NCBI GenBank assembly: GCA_046313915.1
Contig: JBKBXX010000001.1
Location: 1 to 64,000 of the forward strand
DNA from: CAKKQX01 sp046313915
GTDB lineage: Bacteria; Pseudomonadota; Gammaproteobacteria; Burkholderiales; SG8-41
Length of the DNA: 64,000 nt
Direction: 5' to 3'
The translations under genes were made by a program, and so were the position numbers. This document shows positions 44,118 through 52,718 of this stretch, piece by piece; the first letter of the stretch is position 1, and each line of letters starts with the position of its first letter. The notes beneath the pieces were generated by a model. That model had not been told where the DNA came from and ran no database searches. It saw only the letters and a program-made list of their open reading frames with translations.

Positions 44118-45272
44118 CTACAGAGCCGAATCCGAACCGAAGATCACCGTGCATTGTGCAGAAAGTACGCCGCCGTTGCCGTGCGCCAACGCAACTTCGC
44201 ACCCCGGCACCTGGCGCTTGCCGCATTCGCCGCGCACCTGGCGGATCGCTTCTATCATCACCAGCAGGCCGTACATGCCGGGATGACAATACGACAGTCC
44301 GCCGCCGCTGGTGTTGACCGCGAGTCTGCCGCCGGGAGCGATGGCACCATCGGCCACGAAGCGCCCGCCTTCGCCCTTGGGGCAGAAACCGAGGTCTTCG
44401 AGGAACAAGATGGGAGTGATGGTGAAAGCGTCGTAGAGCGAGAGCATGTCCACGTCCGACGGCCCCAGCCCTGCCATGCGGAAAGCCTGCGGACCCGATT
44501 CGGCCGCCGCGGTGACGGTGAGGTCGGGCATGTTGGAAATGGTGGTATGGCCGAGCGCCTCGCCCACGCCCAGCACGTAGACCGGTTTCTTTTTGAGCGT
44601 CCTCGCGCGGGCGGCGGAAGTGACGATGATGGCGCCGCCGCCGTCGGTCACCAGACAGCAGTCGCGCACCGTCAGCGGATAGCTCACCATGCGTGAATTG
44701 AGCACCTGCTCGATGGTGAGCGGCTCTTTTTCCCACGCCACCGGATTCATCAGCGCCCATCGTCGCGCGGCGACGGCCACTTCCGCCAGCTGTTCGCGGG
44801 TGGTGCCGAATTCGTGCATGTGGCGCGAAGCGGCCAGCGCATAGGCCGAAGCCGGCAGAAAAGGGCGATAGGGCGTTTCGTACGGATTGTATTCGCGCGG
44901 CGAGGCCGCAGCACGCGATACCGTGCGCTGGGTGCTGCCGTAGGCGATGAGCGCGACTTCGCACACGCCTTGCTGGATTGCCGCCTGCGCGTGGGCGAGG
45001 TGCGACATGAAGGAAGCGCCGCCGATCATGGTACCGTCGAAATATTTCGGCTTGATGCGCAGGTATTCGCACAACGCCATCGCCGAGTAGCGCGACTGGC
45101 TGGTGGCCGAGAGCACTGCATCGACGTCGGCGAGCCCGAGGCCGCAGTCGGCGAGCGCCCGCATCGTCGCCTGGGCCATGAGGTCGATCGGGCTGGTATG
45201 GAGCGCGACCTGGCCGAGATCCGATTCCGCGACGCCGACGACGGCGACGCTGCCTTTCTTGAGCCCGCTCAT
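44118..45272 (-). CDS. Thiolase-like protein (SCP2/Ltp2-type, possible aldolase subunit)
   Basis: A 384-residue member of the thiolase superfamily closest in layout to SCP-x/lipid-transfer thiolases. The strand-turn that holds the nucleophilic Cys in true thiolases reads MIGGASFMSHLAHAQAA here, without a Cys, while the C-terminal HGNGGVLSAQ region is kept. Thiolase-like proteins without that Cys paired with DUF35 proteins include the Ltp2 aldolases of steroid side-chain breakdown. The gene's start overlaps the stop of a DUF35 gene by 4 bases, which supports a heteromeric complex. The retro-aldol role is an inference. Confidence 0.85.
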   Translation of the reverse strand: MSGLKKGSVAVVGVAESDLGQVALHTSPIDLMAQATMRALADCGLGLADVDAVLSATSQSRYSAMALCEYLRIKPKYFDGTMIGGASFMSHLAHAQAAIQQGVCEVALIAYGSTQRTVSRAAASPREYNPYETPYRPFLPASAYALAASRHMHEFGTTREQLAEVAVAARRWALMNPVAWEKEPLTIEQVLNSRMVSYPLTVRDCCLVTDGGGAIIVTSAARARTLKKKPVYVLGVGEALGHTTISNMPDLTVTAAAESGPQAFRMAGLGPSDVDMLSLYDAFTITPILFLEDLGFCPKGEGGRFVADGAIAPGGRLAVNTSGGGLSYCHPGMYGLLVMIEAIRQVRGECGKRQVPGCEVALAHGNGGVLSAQCTVIFGSDSAL

Positions 45273-45658
45273 CTGATGTCTGCCGCCGGTGTAAATACCG
45301 GATAGGGCGGCTGTTTGTCGTCGCCCGGGTGCATGCGCATTTTTACGCGCATGCCAATGCTGACCCGTGCCGCGTCGATGTCCTCGACGCGGCTCATCAT
45401 GCGGAAACCTTCGTCGAGATCGATCAGCGCGACGTTGAGCGGGGGCTCGTTCTTGTAATAGACGACGGTCGTCGCGTATACCGTGCCCCATCCTCGGCAG
45501 ACGCGCCATTCGAGATGGGTGCTGCCGCTGCGCGGTGCGACCAGGCGCGGGAAAAATACCGGCGTGTCATCGTCGGTGCACACCTGGTAGGCGAGCTCGC
45601 CTTTCTTGCAGTGCTCGAGGTAGGTGTTGAGCGGCGAACCGTGTTTCAGATCCTCCAT
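45269..45658 (-). CDS. DUF35 OB-fold protein lacking most zinc-ribbon cysteines
   Basis: A 129-residue DUF35-type protein: an N-terminal helix (LNTYLEHCKKGELAYQVC), a region that in relatives forms a zinc ribbon, then an OB fold (LEWRVCRGWGTVYATTVVY to the end). In most relatives two C-x-x-C pairs hold zinc; here the sequence reads QVCTDDDTPVFFPRLVAPRS, leaving one of four cysteines, so zinc binding is probably lost. It is translationally coupled with the thiolase-like gene and probably acts as its partner subunit, binding acyl-CoA. Confidence 0.85.
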   Translation of the reverse strand: MEDLKHGSPLNTYLEHCKKGELAYQVCTDDDTPVFFPRLVAPRSGSTHLEWRVCRGWGTVYATTVVYYKNEPPLNVALIDLDEGFRMMSRVEDIDAARVSIGMRVKMRMHPGDDKQPPYPVFTPAADIR

Positions 45659-45717
45659 GGCGCCTCCTTTTTTATTAATTAAAACATGTGGTTGCGGTCT
45701 TGTTTGCGATGCGGGCC

Positions 45718-46488
45718 TCAGCGTCCCCGGAAGTTCGGCTTGCGCTTTTCCTTGAATGCCATCACGCCTTCCTGGTGGTCGTGGGTGAGCCGCGCGCCGC
45801 CCACGGCGAGAATTTCCATTTCCAGCAGTTGTTCGAGCGTCGGCGTATACATCGACTGGAACAGTTTCTTGGCGAGCGAAAGCGCGTAAGTGGCCGAGGT
45901 CGCGAGTTCCTGCGCCAGCGCATTCGTTTGCGCTTCGAGTTCGCCGTCGGGCACCACTTTCATGACGATGCCCAGTTCGTGCGCTTCGCTTGCCGGCAGC
46001 TTGCGCGCGGTGTAGACCAGTTCCTTGGCGCGCGCGACGCCGAGGTACTGCGTGAGGAAATACACCGCCCCGCCATCGGGCGGAATGCCGACGTTCTTGA
46101 ACGCCATCAGCAGATAGGCGGTTTCGGAAGCGATGATGAGATCGCAGGCGAGCGCGAGGCTCGCGCCGACACCGGCGGCGGGACCGCGTATCGCCGCGAT
46201 CACCGGCTTTTCGAGGTTGTGCAGGCTGATGATGGCGCGGTGGTGGCCGCGCGAACGCTTGCGGCCCGCCACCACGTCGTAGCTGCCCATGGAACCGACG
46301 TCGCCGCCGGCGCAGAACGCGCGTCCGGCGCCGCTGAGAATCACCGCGCGCACCTCGTCGTCCTGCCCCAGCGCGTCGAACTGCTCGGCAAGGTCATGGT
46401 ACATCCCGGCCGACAGCGCGTTCAGCTTGTCGGGACGGTTGAGCAGCACCGTGGCGACGCCGTTTTGTTTCGTGACTTGTATGCTCAT
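45718..46488 (-). CDS. Enoyl-CoA hydratase/isomerase family protein
   Basis: A 256-residue crotonase-fold enzyme. The oxyanion-hole segments are VILSGAGRAFCAGGDVGSM near residue 53 and AAIRGPAAGVGASLALACDLIIAS near 96; the active-site region AFKNVGIPPDGGAVYFLTQYLG follows. Length and end (HQEGVMAFKEKRKPNFRGR) are typical. ATG 46488 overlaps the stop of the acyl-CoA synthetase gene by 4 bases. The frame continues open upstream without a stop, but that part is the antisense or shifted reading of the synthetase and was not included. Substrate not assigned. Confidence 0.92.
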   Translation of the reverse strand: MSIQVTKQNGVATVLLNRPDKLNALSAGMYHDLAEQFDALGQDDEVRAVILSGAGRAFCAGGDVGSMGSYDVVAGRKRSRGHHRAIISLHNLEKPVIAAIRGPAAGVGASLALACDLIIASETAYLLMAFKNVGIPPDGGAVYFLTQYLGVARAKELVYTARKLPASEAHELGIVMKVVPDGELEAQTNALAQELATSATYALSLAKKLFQSMYTPTLEQLLEMEILAVGGARLTHDHQEGVMAFKEKRKPNFRGR

Positions 46489-48632
46489 GTGGTTTTGCCT
46501 TTCAATACGATCAGCGCGTCGGCGGCGGCCACCCCGTGGCCGGCGGGCCGCACGAACAGCGGGTTGATGTCGATTTCGGCGATGCGCTCGGCGTGGTCGG
46601 TTGCGAGCAGCGACACCCGCGCCAGCACCTCGGCGAGCGCCTCGATGTCGAGCGCGGGCTGGCCGCGATAGCCGGTGAGCAGTGCGGCACCCTTGATTTC
46701 GGCGATCATCGCCTTGGCGGCGGCGACGTCGAAAGGGGCGAAACGGTAAGTGACGTCTTTCATCAGTTCGGTGTGGACGCCGCCGATGCCGAAAGCGACC
46801 ACCGGACCGAAGCAAGGATCGTTGACGGCGCCGACGATGACTTCGAAGCCTTTGGCCATCTGCTGCAGCAGCACGCCGTCGATGCGCGCGTGGGGGTGAT
46901 GATGTCCGGCCGCGGCCATGATGTCGCGCACCGCGCGCTTGAGGCCGTCGAGGTCGCGTACGTCGAGCCGCACCACGCCGGCTTCGGTCTTGTGCGGGAT
47001 GTCGGGCGATTCGAGCTTCACCGCGAGCGGAAAAGGCAGCGAGCAGCGCGTGAGCGCTTCGATATCGGCGGCCTGCATCAGCACCTGTTCGACCACCGGC
47101 ACGCCGTAGGCCTTGAGCAACTGTTTGGAATGGTGTTCGCCCAGCGTGATGGCGGCTGCCGGCAGTTGCAGCTTTTGCGGCGCGACAAGCCGCGGCAGCG
47201 TTTTCGCGGCGGGCGGCCGGAAAGCGCGTTTTCTCGCGGCGAAATCGCTCAACGCGGCGAGCGCGTGCACTGCGCGCCCTGGCGCGAGGATGCACGGCAC
47301 GTGGTGCCGTTCGAGATAGGCCATGACCTCGCCGTTGTCGTCGGGCGCGGTCGGCCAGTTGAGCACCAGCGGCTTGTCGCTTTCGCGCAGCACTTCCATC
47401 AGTCCTTCCGCCCACGGCCGCGCCGCGCTGCCGCGCGGCACGCGCGCGATCGCCATGTCGATGCGGGGATCGGCGAGCACTTCGCGGAGGGCGCGGCTGT
47501 AGGAAGCGAAATTGTCGTTGTAGCCGTGCGCGGTGGCGTCGATCGGATTGGCGGCGGAGGCGAACGATACCAGGATGGTTTTGAGCTTTTCCTGCGTCGC
47601 CGCGCTCAGCTCGGGCAGTTCGAGGCCGTGCTCGACGCAGCGGTCGGCGAGCAGCACGCCGGCGCCGCCTGAAAGCGTCAGCACCGCGACGCGCTTGCCC
47701 GCCGGCAGCCGGCGCGCGCGGAACACCTTGCAGATGTCGATCAGATCATCGACGTCGCGGATTTCGACGAAGCCGCCAGCGCGGAATGCCGTGCGGTAGA
47801 GCGCATAGCCCGCGGTCATGCGCGCGGTATGCGAAGTGGCGGCGCGGCTGCCGACGTCGGTGTTGCCGACTTTCCAGACGAGGACGGGTTTGCCGAGCTC
47901 CAGCGCGCGTTCGCCGATGGCGATCAGGCGCCGGCCATTGGTGATGCCTTCCATGAAGACGGTGACGATCTCGACTTCGGGCCGTTCGATGAGATCGGCA
48001 ATCCAGTCGAGCGTCGTGAGATCGGCTTCGTTGCCGGTGGAGATGATGTAATTGAAGCCCAGCCCGTAGTAGCACGCGATCGCTGCCACGCCGAAACCGA
48101 AACCGCCGCTCTGGGTCACCATGGCGATGGAGCCGGCCTTGAGCGTTTTCAGCTGCATGGTGCCGCCGAAGCCGATCCGCACCCGGTCCACGAGATTCAT
48201 GAGGCCGAGACAGTTGGGGCCGACCACGCGCACGCCGTGCTCGCGCGCCGCGGCGAGCAGTTTCTCCTGCAGCGCCTTGCCTTCGTCGCCGACTTCGCTG
48301 AAGCCTGCGGAGAGCACCAGCGCGAAAGGCACACCGGCCTCGCCGCATTGCGCGATCACTGCCGGCACCAGCGGCGCCGCCAGCGCGATCAGCGCCACGT
48401 CGCACGGCCGGGGCACCGCGGTGATAGCGGGATAGCAGGGCAGGCCCTTGATTTCACTGTATTTCGGATTGACCGGATAGACCCGGCCCGCGTAGCCGAA
48501 CTCGGTCAGCAGCTTGAGCGGCTGGCCGCCGATGCGCGACATGTCGCGGGACGCGCCGATCACCGCGATGCCGCGCGGATGCAGAAAACGCGCGAGATCG
48601 GGTGCGGCTGGCGGAGCGTTAGGATGGGCCAC
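46485..48632 (-). CDS. Acyl-CoA synthetase, NDP-forming (fused alpha-beta)
   Basis: A 715-residue fused acetate-CoA-ligase-type enzyme that makes acyl-CoA (or runs in reverse) with ADP/GDP chemistry through a phosphohistidine. Domains in order: CoA-binding (about 10-140, GIAVIGASRDMSRIGGQPLK), succinyl-CoA-ligase-like (150-460, with SHTARMTAGYALY) and ATP-grasp (about 485-715, with LGEHHSKQLLKAYGVPV, LKLESPDIPHKTEAGVVRL and EIDINPLFVRPAG). GTG start at 48632. It is the first gene of the unit with enoyl-CoA hydratase, DUF35 and the thiolase-like protein, so it probably activates the substrate. Confidence 0.92.
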   Translation of the reverse strand: MAHPNAPPAAPDLARFLHPRGIAVIGASRDMSRIGGQPLKLLTEFGYAGRVYPVNPKYSEIKGLPCYPAITAVPRPCDVALIALAAPLVPAVIAQCGEAGVPFALVLSAGFSEVGDEGKALQEKLLAAAREHGVRVVGPNCLGLMNLVDRVRIGFGGTMQLKTLKAGSIAMVTQSGGFGFGVAAIACYYGLGFNYIISTGNEADLTTLDWIADLIERPEVEIVTVFMEGITNGRRLIAIGERALELGKPVLVWKVGNTDVGSRAATSHTARMTAGYALYRTAFRAGGFVEIRDVDDLIDICKVFRARRLPAGKRVAVLTLSGGAGVLLADRCVEHGLELPELSAATQEKLKTILVSFASAANPIDATAHGYNDNFASYSRALREVLADPRIDMAIARVPRGSAARPWAEGLMEVLRESDKPLVLNWPTAPDDNGEVMAYLERHHVPCILAPGRAVHALAALSDFAARKRAFRPPAAKTLPRLVAPQKLQLPAAAITLGEHHSKQLLKAYGVPVVEQVLMQAADIEALTRCSLPFPLAVKLESPDIPHKTEAGVVRLDVRDLDGLKRAVRDIMAAAGHHHPHARIDGVLLQQMAKGFEVIVGAVNDPCFGPVVAFGIGGVHTELMKDVTYRFAPFDVAAAKAMIAEIKGAALLTGYRGQPALDIEALAEVLARVSLLATDHAERIAEIDINPLFVRPAGHGVAAADALIVLKGKTT

Positions 48633-48721
48633 TGTTCTTGATGAATGGAGGCGGCCCGAAAAGTTTACCGCGATTGCACGCGGGCGGGTGCCTTATTCCG
48701 AAATGTGAACGGCAGGCAGGC

Positions 48722-48804
48722 AGCCCGGATGAAGCGAAGCGCAATCCGGGAGCGAAACGATGGACTGGCAGCCCCCGGATTGCGCTTGCGGCCGGATCCG
48801 GGCT
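48722..48804. repeat. REP-like palindromic intergenic repeat
   Basis: Left arm AGCCCGGAT...AAGCGCAATCCGGG (48722-48750) and inverted right arm (48772-48804) match over most of their length around a 21-base spacer. The sequence style (CCCGGAT...GCGCAATCCGGG) is that of REP/BIME-like elements seen between proteobacterial genes. The right arm touches the stop codon of the hydrolase-like gene at 48803. Confidence 0.75.
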
Positions 48805-49597
48805 ACATTTGTTGGAGGCGTTTCATGTAAGAGATGATCGCTGCCGCGACCGCCGCCGGTTGCTCGGGCAGCAGCGCGTGAGCGGCGTTGGAGATGCTGG
48901 CGATTTCCACGCGGTCCGCGCCCCACTGGTCACGATAGCAATGGGTGCTCCCCGGCGGCGACAGCGGGTCGTCGAGCGCCAGCACGTCGAGCACCGGCGC
49001 GCTGCCCGCGGTCCACCACTCTTCCCTGGGCGTGGCTTCGGTTGCGTCGCGCTCGGCGTGCATCACGTCCTCGTTCCAGCCGTCAAGCCACACGCGCGCA
49101 TTGTTGCCCGGCGCGAAGAACACGTGCCGCAGATGCCTGAGCCGCTCCTCGTCGGGCAGCGACATCTTGTGGCTTTTGTTGATCGAGTCACGCAACGCCG
49201 GCGCGAGCGGCCAGGTATGCGTAGCGGCGAGCAGCACGACGGCCCTCACCAGTTCGGGATGATCGGCGGCGGTGGCGCGTGCGACGAAATTGCCGAACGC
49301 GTGGCCTGCGACCACCGTCGGCCCGCCGCCGTCGTGCATGATCACGGTGGCGACGTCGCTCGCGTAATCGTGCAGCGTGATGTTCTTCAGCGGGCCGTTG
49401 CTGGCGCCGATGCCACGCGGCTGTGGGCACAGCACGCGGTAGCCCGCGGCGGCGATGCGGCTCGCGATGTCGTCGAAATCGGTCGCGCCGCGGCCGAGCG
49501 AAGGGAGCATCACGACGCGCGGGCCGCTGCCGCGCGCATAGACTTCGATCTGGTGATTGCCGTGCGGGACAATGCCGCGGGTAACGGGGAAAGTCAT
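48803..49597 (-). CDS. Alpha/beta-hydrolase-fold protein without the usual nucleophile Ser
   Basis: A 264-residue cytoplasmic alpha/beta-hydrolase-fold protein. The first strands read RVVMLPSLGRGATDFDDIASRIAAAGYRVLCPQPRG. The nucleophile elbow, normally G-x-S-x-G, is VVAGHAFGNFVAR, so Ala stands at the Ser position. The acid and His regions (VLDVLALDDPLSPP and SNAAHALLPEQP) are present. This pattern suggests a non-hydrolytic or mechanistically different protein (an elimination or a binding role), not simply a broken gene, since the rest is intact. The function is unknown. Confidence 0.85.
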   Translation of the reverse strand: MTFPVTRGIVPHGNHQIEVYARGSGPRVVMLPSLGRGATDFDDIASRIAAAGYRVLCPQPRGIGASNGPLKNITLHDYASDVATVIMHDGGGPTVVAGHAFGNFVARATAADHPELVRAVVLLAATHTWPLAPALRDSINKSHKMSLPDEERLRHLRHVFFAPGNNARVWLDGWNEDVMHAERDATEATPREEWWTAGSAPVLDVLALDDPLSPPGSTHCYRDQWGADRVEIASISNAAHALLPEQPAAVAAAIISYMKRLQQM

Positions 49598-49744
49598 GGG
49601 ATTGCGGCATCCGGAAGGTGTAAAAGACGGGTTACGCAGCGCAGTAGCGCAGGGATTATATCGGGAACATCGTTTGCTCGCCCATGTGCGCAGCGCGACG
49701 GAGGCGATCTGCCGACTCCCGGGCGCGGAGGAAATTCCGGCGGA

Positions 49745-51838
49745 CTATTGCTTCGTCAGCGTGACCGGGATGGAGGCGGAGCCGGTCGAAGTGTCGATGG
49801 TTTCACGCAGCGTGCCGCTGATGGTGTTGCCGCTCAGCGTGCCGGTAAAGGTTCCTGTCACGGTCGATCCGCCCGGCGTGTAAAAAATATCGGTCCAGCC
49901 GATGCTCGGCAGCGTGCCGGTGGCCTGCAGCGTGTTGCTCCAGCTGGTGCTGGAATTCAGACAGGTGAATACGTTGGGAATGGAGCCGGCGACGGCGGTG
50001 GATATCCAGTTACCCGAAACATCGACGTTCGAGGAAGATGTTCCACTGGCGAGCGTGGTGACCGTCACGGTGATCGTTCCCGTGAACTGGTTGCTGAACG
50101 TGCAGGTGGTGTAGCCCGGGAACGGCCTGTTGAATGTTCCGGAGCCGCTGAACTGTCCTGTGTAGGCCGCCGTCGTTGGCGCGGCGGTATTGACGGCGTT
50201 GCCCACCCAGTTGGCGACCTGTGTGTCGGATTGCAGTCGCGTATGGCTCAGGGGGAAGGAGGTCGCCTTGACTCTCGCGGCATCGAAGCCCGAGCCCTCG
50301 CACATGGCGGAAGAGGTCGGCACGACACCGTCGAAAGGCGTACTGCCGAAATGGTCCTGGATCGCGGTTCCCAACCAGAAGCTGACATCCCCGGACGCCG
50401 TGTAATCGCTGCCTCCGACGCAGACGATTTGCGTGGTGCCTAGCGTCGAAGTCGCCTGGTTCATCTTGCTCGCGACACAGCCGTTGTTGTAGTTCAGCGC
50501 GTTGCTCCCCGGCCTCAGGTCCGTAGCAAACTGCCCCGCCAGCAGTTGCTGCGCGGTTTGCCCGCCGGGAGGCAGGTAGCGGGACGGCAGATTCAGCAGG
50601 ACGGTTGCCAGCGGATTCACGCTGCCTGCGATCTGGGTTGCCGATCCGAGGTCGGCCGCCGGTGTTCCGGTCACGGGGCTGCCGAGCATGACAACGTTGC
50701 CGATGCTGATGTCGTTGTTCCTGCACAGCGCGGAGAGTGTGACGGGACCGCCTTCGCTGTGGGCTTCGATATCGACATTCTGGAGCCCGGCCGATTTCAG
50801 GCTGGTCAGGAAACTGCTGAGCGCGGCGCCGTTCTCGTCGACGCCTTTCGACCAGTCATAGTTGAACCCCAGCACTTTATCGTATCCGCCGGCGCGGCGT
50901 ATGTTTTCGACCGTGTTGCGGTCGCCAAAAGCGTCCTCGGTCGAACTCAGCATGCCGTGGACAAGGATGAGGTATTTCTGGGTGGGATCGATCGCGTAAA
51001 CGCCCGGCTCCCAGTTGTTCCCGTTCCAGCTCTGGTTGCCCAGTTGCGGCAGCGGAACCCGGTCCGTTGCCGTATTCCCGGCGCTGACCTGGATGCTGGC
51101 CGTGACCGGAAGCTTCTGGATCAGGTTCAAAGGCACCACGGTGCAGCCGCTGTTCGAGTCGCACGGAAGAGACACGAGCGCCGCGTAATTGTCGGCGTCC
51201 ACGATATCCACGATGGGGATGGCGCCGGCGAGGCGTGCTGGCATATTCGCGCCGTATCTCAGGACGAACTGAACGCCCTGCGTTGCCGTGGTCTGCGCAA
51301 ACGGCCGGCTGGTGCCGAACGCGAGGGAGAGCACCGGGCCGACGCCCTGGATCAGGCCGCCGGGGGGCTGCTGCAGCAGTCTCGAAGTGAGCGAAAGCGT
51401 GACGGTCTGGTCGGCGGCCAGCGCTCCTGCGGGAATGGTCACGCTGCTGCCGCCGGGAAGGGTGATCGTTCCGCCCTGCGCCGCCGTCACGGCCTGGCTT
51501 TTGGATTCGAGGACGAAGCCGTTGCGGCTGAGTGACAGCCAGTCGGACACAGGACCCAGATCGAGAATCTGGTTGTTCGATGCCGGCCCCAGATAGTAGA
51601 ACCTTCCGTCACTGGCGGTGGCGATATACGCATTGGTTCCCGAGTAGTAGCGGTAGTAATAGACGCCGGCGGTCTGCGAGACTGCGCCGGCCGGCGAAAG
51701 ATATTGAGCGTAGGCTGTTTCGGCGTAGCTGAAAATCGTATTGGATTCGTCGGTCGAAGGCGCGGCGGCGAGGCTTGCCGGCGATGCCCAGAGTGTGAAC
51801 AGTAGCGTCGCAAGGCGAAGCACCAATCGCAACATCAT
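49745..51838 (-). CDS. Secreted lipase-like alpha/beta hydrolase, multi-domain
   Basis: About 697 residues from ATG 51838 (ATG 51877 would add 13). The signal peptide is MMLRLVLRLATLLFTLWASPASLAAA. Next is a domain with YAETAYAQYLSPAGAVSQ and YYYRYYSGTNAYIATASDGRFYYLGP, a pattern found in secreted betaproteobacterial proteins. A ZU5-like beta segment follows (GGTITLPGGSSVTIPAGAL). The lipase-like core has LILVHGMLSSTEDAFGD (oxyanion region) and IEAHSEGGPVTLSAL, with the Ser of a G/A-x-S-x-G elbow. The Ser/Thr/Gly-rich C-terminus is beta-rich. An FNR-like box sits at about -41 of a predicted promoter. Substrate unknown; extracellular ester hydrolysis is likely. Confidence 0.82.
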   Translation of the reverse strand: MMLRLVLRLATLLFTLWASPASLAAAPSTDESNTIFSYAETAYAQYLSPAGAVSQTAGVYYYRYYSGTNAYIATASDGRFYYLGPASNNQILDLGPVSDWLSLSRNGFVLESKSQAVTAAQGGTITLPGGSSVTIPAGALAADQTVTLSLTSRLLQQPPGGLIQGVGPVLSLAFGTSRPFAQTTATQGVQFVLRYGANMPARLAGAIPIVDIVDADNYAALVSLPCDSNSGCTVVPLNLIQKLPVTASIQVSAGNTATDRVPLPQLGNQSWNGNNWEPGVYAIDPTQKYLILVHGMLSSTEDAFGDRNTVENIRRAGGYDKVLGFNYDWSKGVDENGAALSSFLTSLKSAGLQNVDIEAHSEGGPVTLSALCRNNDISIGNVVMLGSPVTGTPAADLGSATQIAGSVNPLATVLLNLPSRYLPPGGQTAQQLLAGQFATDLRPGSNALNYNNGCVASKMNQATSTLGTTQIVCVGGSDYTASGDVSFWLGTAIQDHFGSTPFDGVVPTSSAMCEGSGFDAARVKATSFPLSHTRLQSDTQVANWVGNAVNTAAPTTAAYTGQFSGSGTFNRPFPGYTTCTFSNQFTGTITVTVTTLASGTSSSNVDVSGNWISTAVAGSIPNVFTCLNSSTSWSNTLQATGTLPSIGWTDIFYTPGGSTVTGTFTGTLSGNTISGTLRETIDTSTGSASIPVTLTKQ

Positions 51839-51992
51839 GCCCTGACGGGGCGTTCTGCAAACCATGCTGGGTGACATGAGAAGCTTTCACTCGAACGCGG
51901 CTACAACAAGGCCGCTGGTGGCGTCTTTCCGGTAAACGAAGACATGAAACCGATGCCCGACCATCATGCGCTCGGCAACACATGATGACCAT

Positions 51993-52034
51993 ATGCTAGC
52001 GGGGTAAACTCACTCAATCGTTGATCTTGATCAA
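51993..52034 (-). promoter_or_regulatory. FNR/ANR box and -10 of the lipase-like gene
   Basis: TTGATCTTGATCAA (52021-52034) is a perfect TTGAT-N4-ATCAA palindrome. On the minus strand TAGCAT (51998-51993) would place the start point near 51986, which puts the box centre at -41.5, the class II activation position. The 5' leader would be about 148 bases. Confidence 0.55.
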
Positions 52035-52096
52035 ACAGAAAACGGGAAAGGCATGCGGTTTGCCTCAGCCGCAACCCCTCGTCATGTTTGTATTGC

Positions 52097-52110
52097 ATAA
52101 CATGTTGATT
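52097..52110 (+). repeat. Variant copy of the dispersed AT-rich motif
   Basis: ATAACATGTTGATT, 13 of 14 matching positions 2-15 of the motif at 754 and 12910. Located in a divergent intergenic region. Confidence 0.45.
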
Positions 52111-52318
52111 CACAGTAATGATTTTTATGCCCGGCATCGAAATCCGGAAATGATTTGGCAGCGTTCGCGCAGCTCGCCACCAGCTCACCTCCGGTCCGTC
52201 CGGGCAGTATGCAGCGCCGCCGCCTTTTTTTCAAAACTTCGGTATGATCGAGCGCGGTGAAGCGGCCTGCGCGCCATGCGTCCGGATGATTCGGAAAACA
52301 TAGGGGAAGACCGCCGTG

Positions 52319-52642
52319 ATGCGATTCAGGGCATTGTTGCAACTGCTTGTTTTCCTGGCTTCGTTTTCCGGCCCTGCCGCTGCCGCGCAACCTTATCCCT
52401 CGGGCCCCCTCCGCTGGGTCGTGCCGTTTCCGCCGGGCGGCGGCACGCCCCAACCCTCGATTGCCGGGCTGTACGGTGAGATCGCACGCATTCTCAACCT
52501 GCCGGAGATCAGGGACCGTCTGATGAAAGAAGGCGCCGACATCGTTGCCAGCACGCCCGAGCAGTTTGCGGCGTTTCTCAAAACCGAAATGGAGAAATCC
52601 GCCCGCATCGTGAAAGCGGCTGGGATGAGCGCGAGCAATTGA
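52319..52642 (+). pseudogene. Bug/TctC gene with a large in-frame internal deletion
   Basis: A 107-codon frame that keeps the two ends of a Bug protein. The start is a signal peptide (MRFRALLQLLVFLASFSGPAAAAQ) and the first strand RWVVPFPPGGGT, joined directly to the C-terminal part GTPQPSIAGLYGEIARILN, then LPEIRDRLMKEGADIVASTPEQF and KAAGMSASN. About 190 residues of the ligand-binding body are missing compared with a normal length near 320. The fusion falls at GGT/GTP, where a short repeat could have allowed the deletion. The product could still be exported but should not bind ligand. Confidence 0.85.
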
Positions 52643-52718
52643 TTCCGCTGCGGCCTGCTATGCGCGTTTGTGGCGATGCGATATCCTTTGTTCTTTCACG
52701 ATGCAGGAAAAAAATCAC

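Larger units (their letters stand above)
51839..52318. other. Divergent intergenic region, lipase / deleted Bug gene
   Basis: About 480 bases. It holds a perfect FNR/ANR-type box at 52021-52034, a TAGCAT hexamer on the minus strand at 51993-51998 and a variant of the AT-rich motif at 52097-52110. No gene was recognised. Confidence 0.6.

Noticed and set aside
46489..47415. N-terminal extension of the enoyl-CoA hydratase frame to 565 codons
   Set aside because: The extension is the acyl-CoA synthetase gene read out of frame. The hydratase has a proper ATG at 46488 and normal family length from there.
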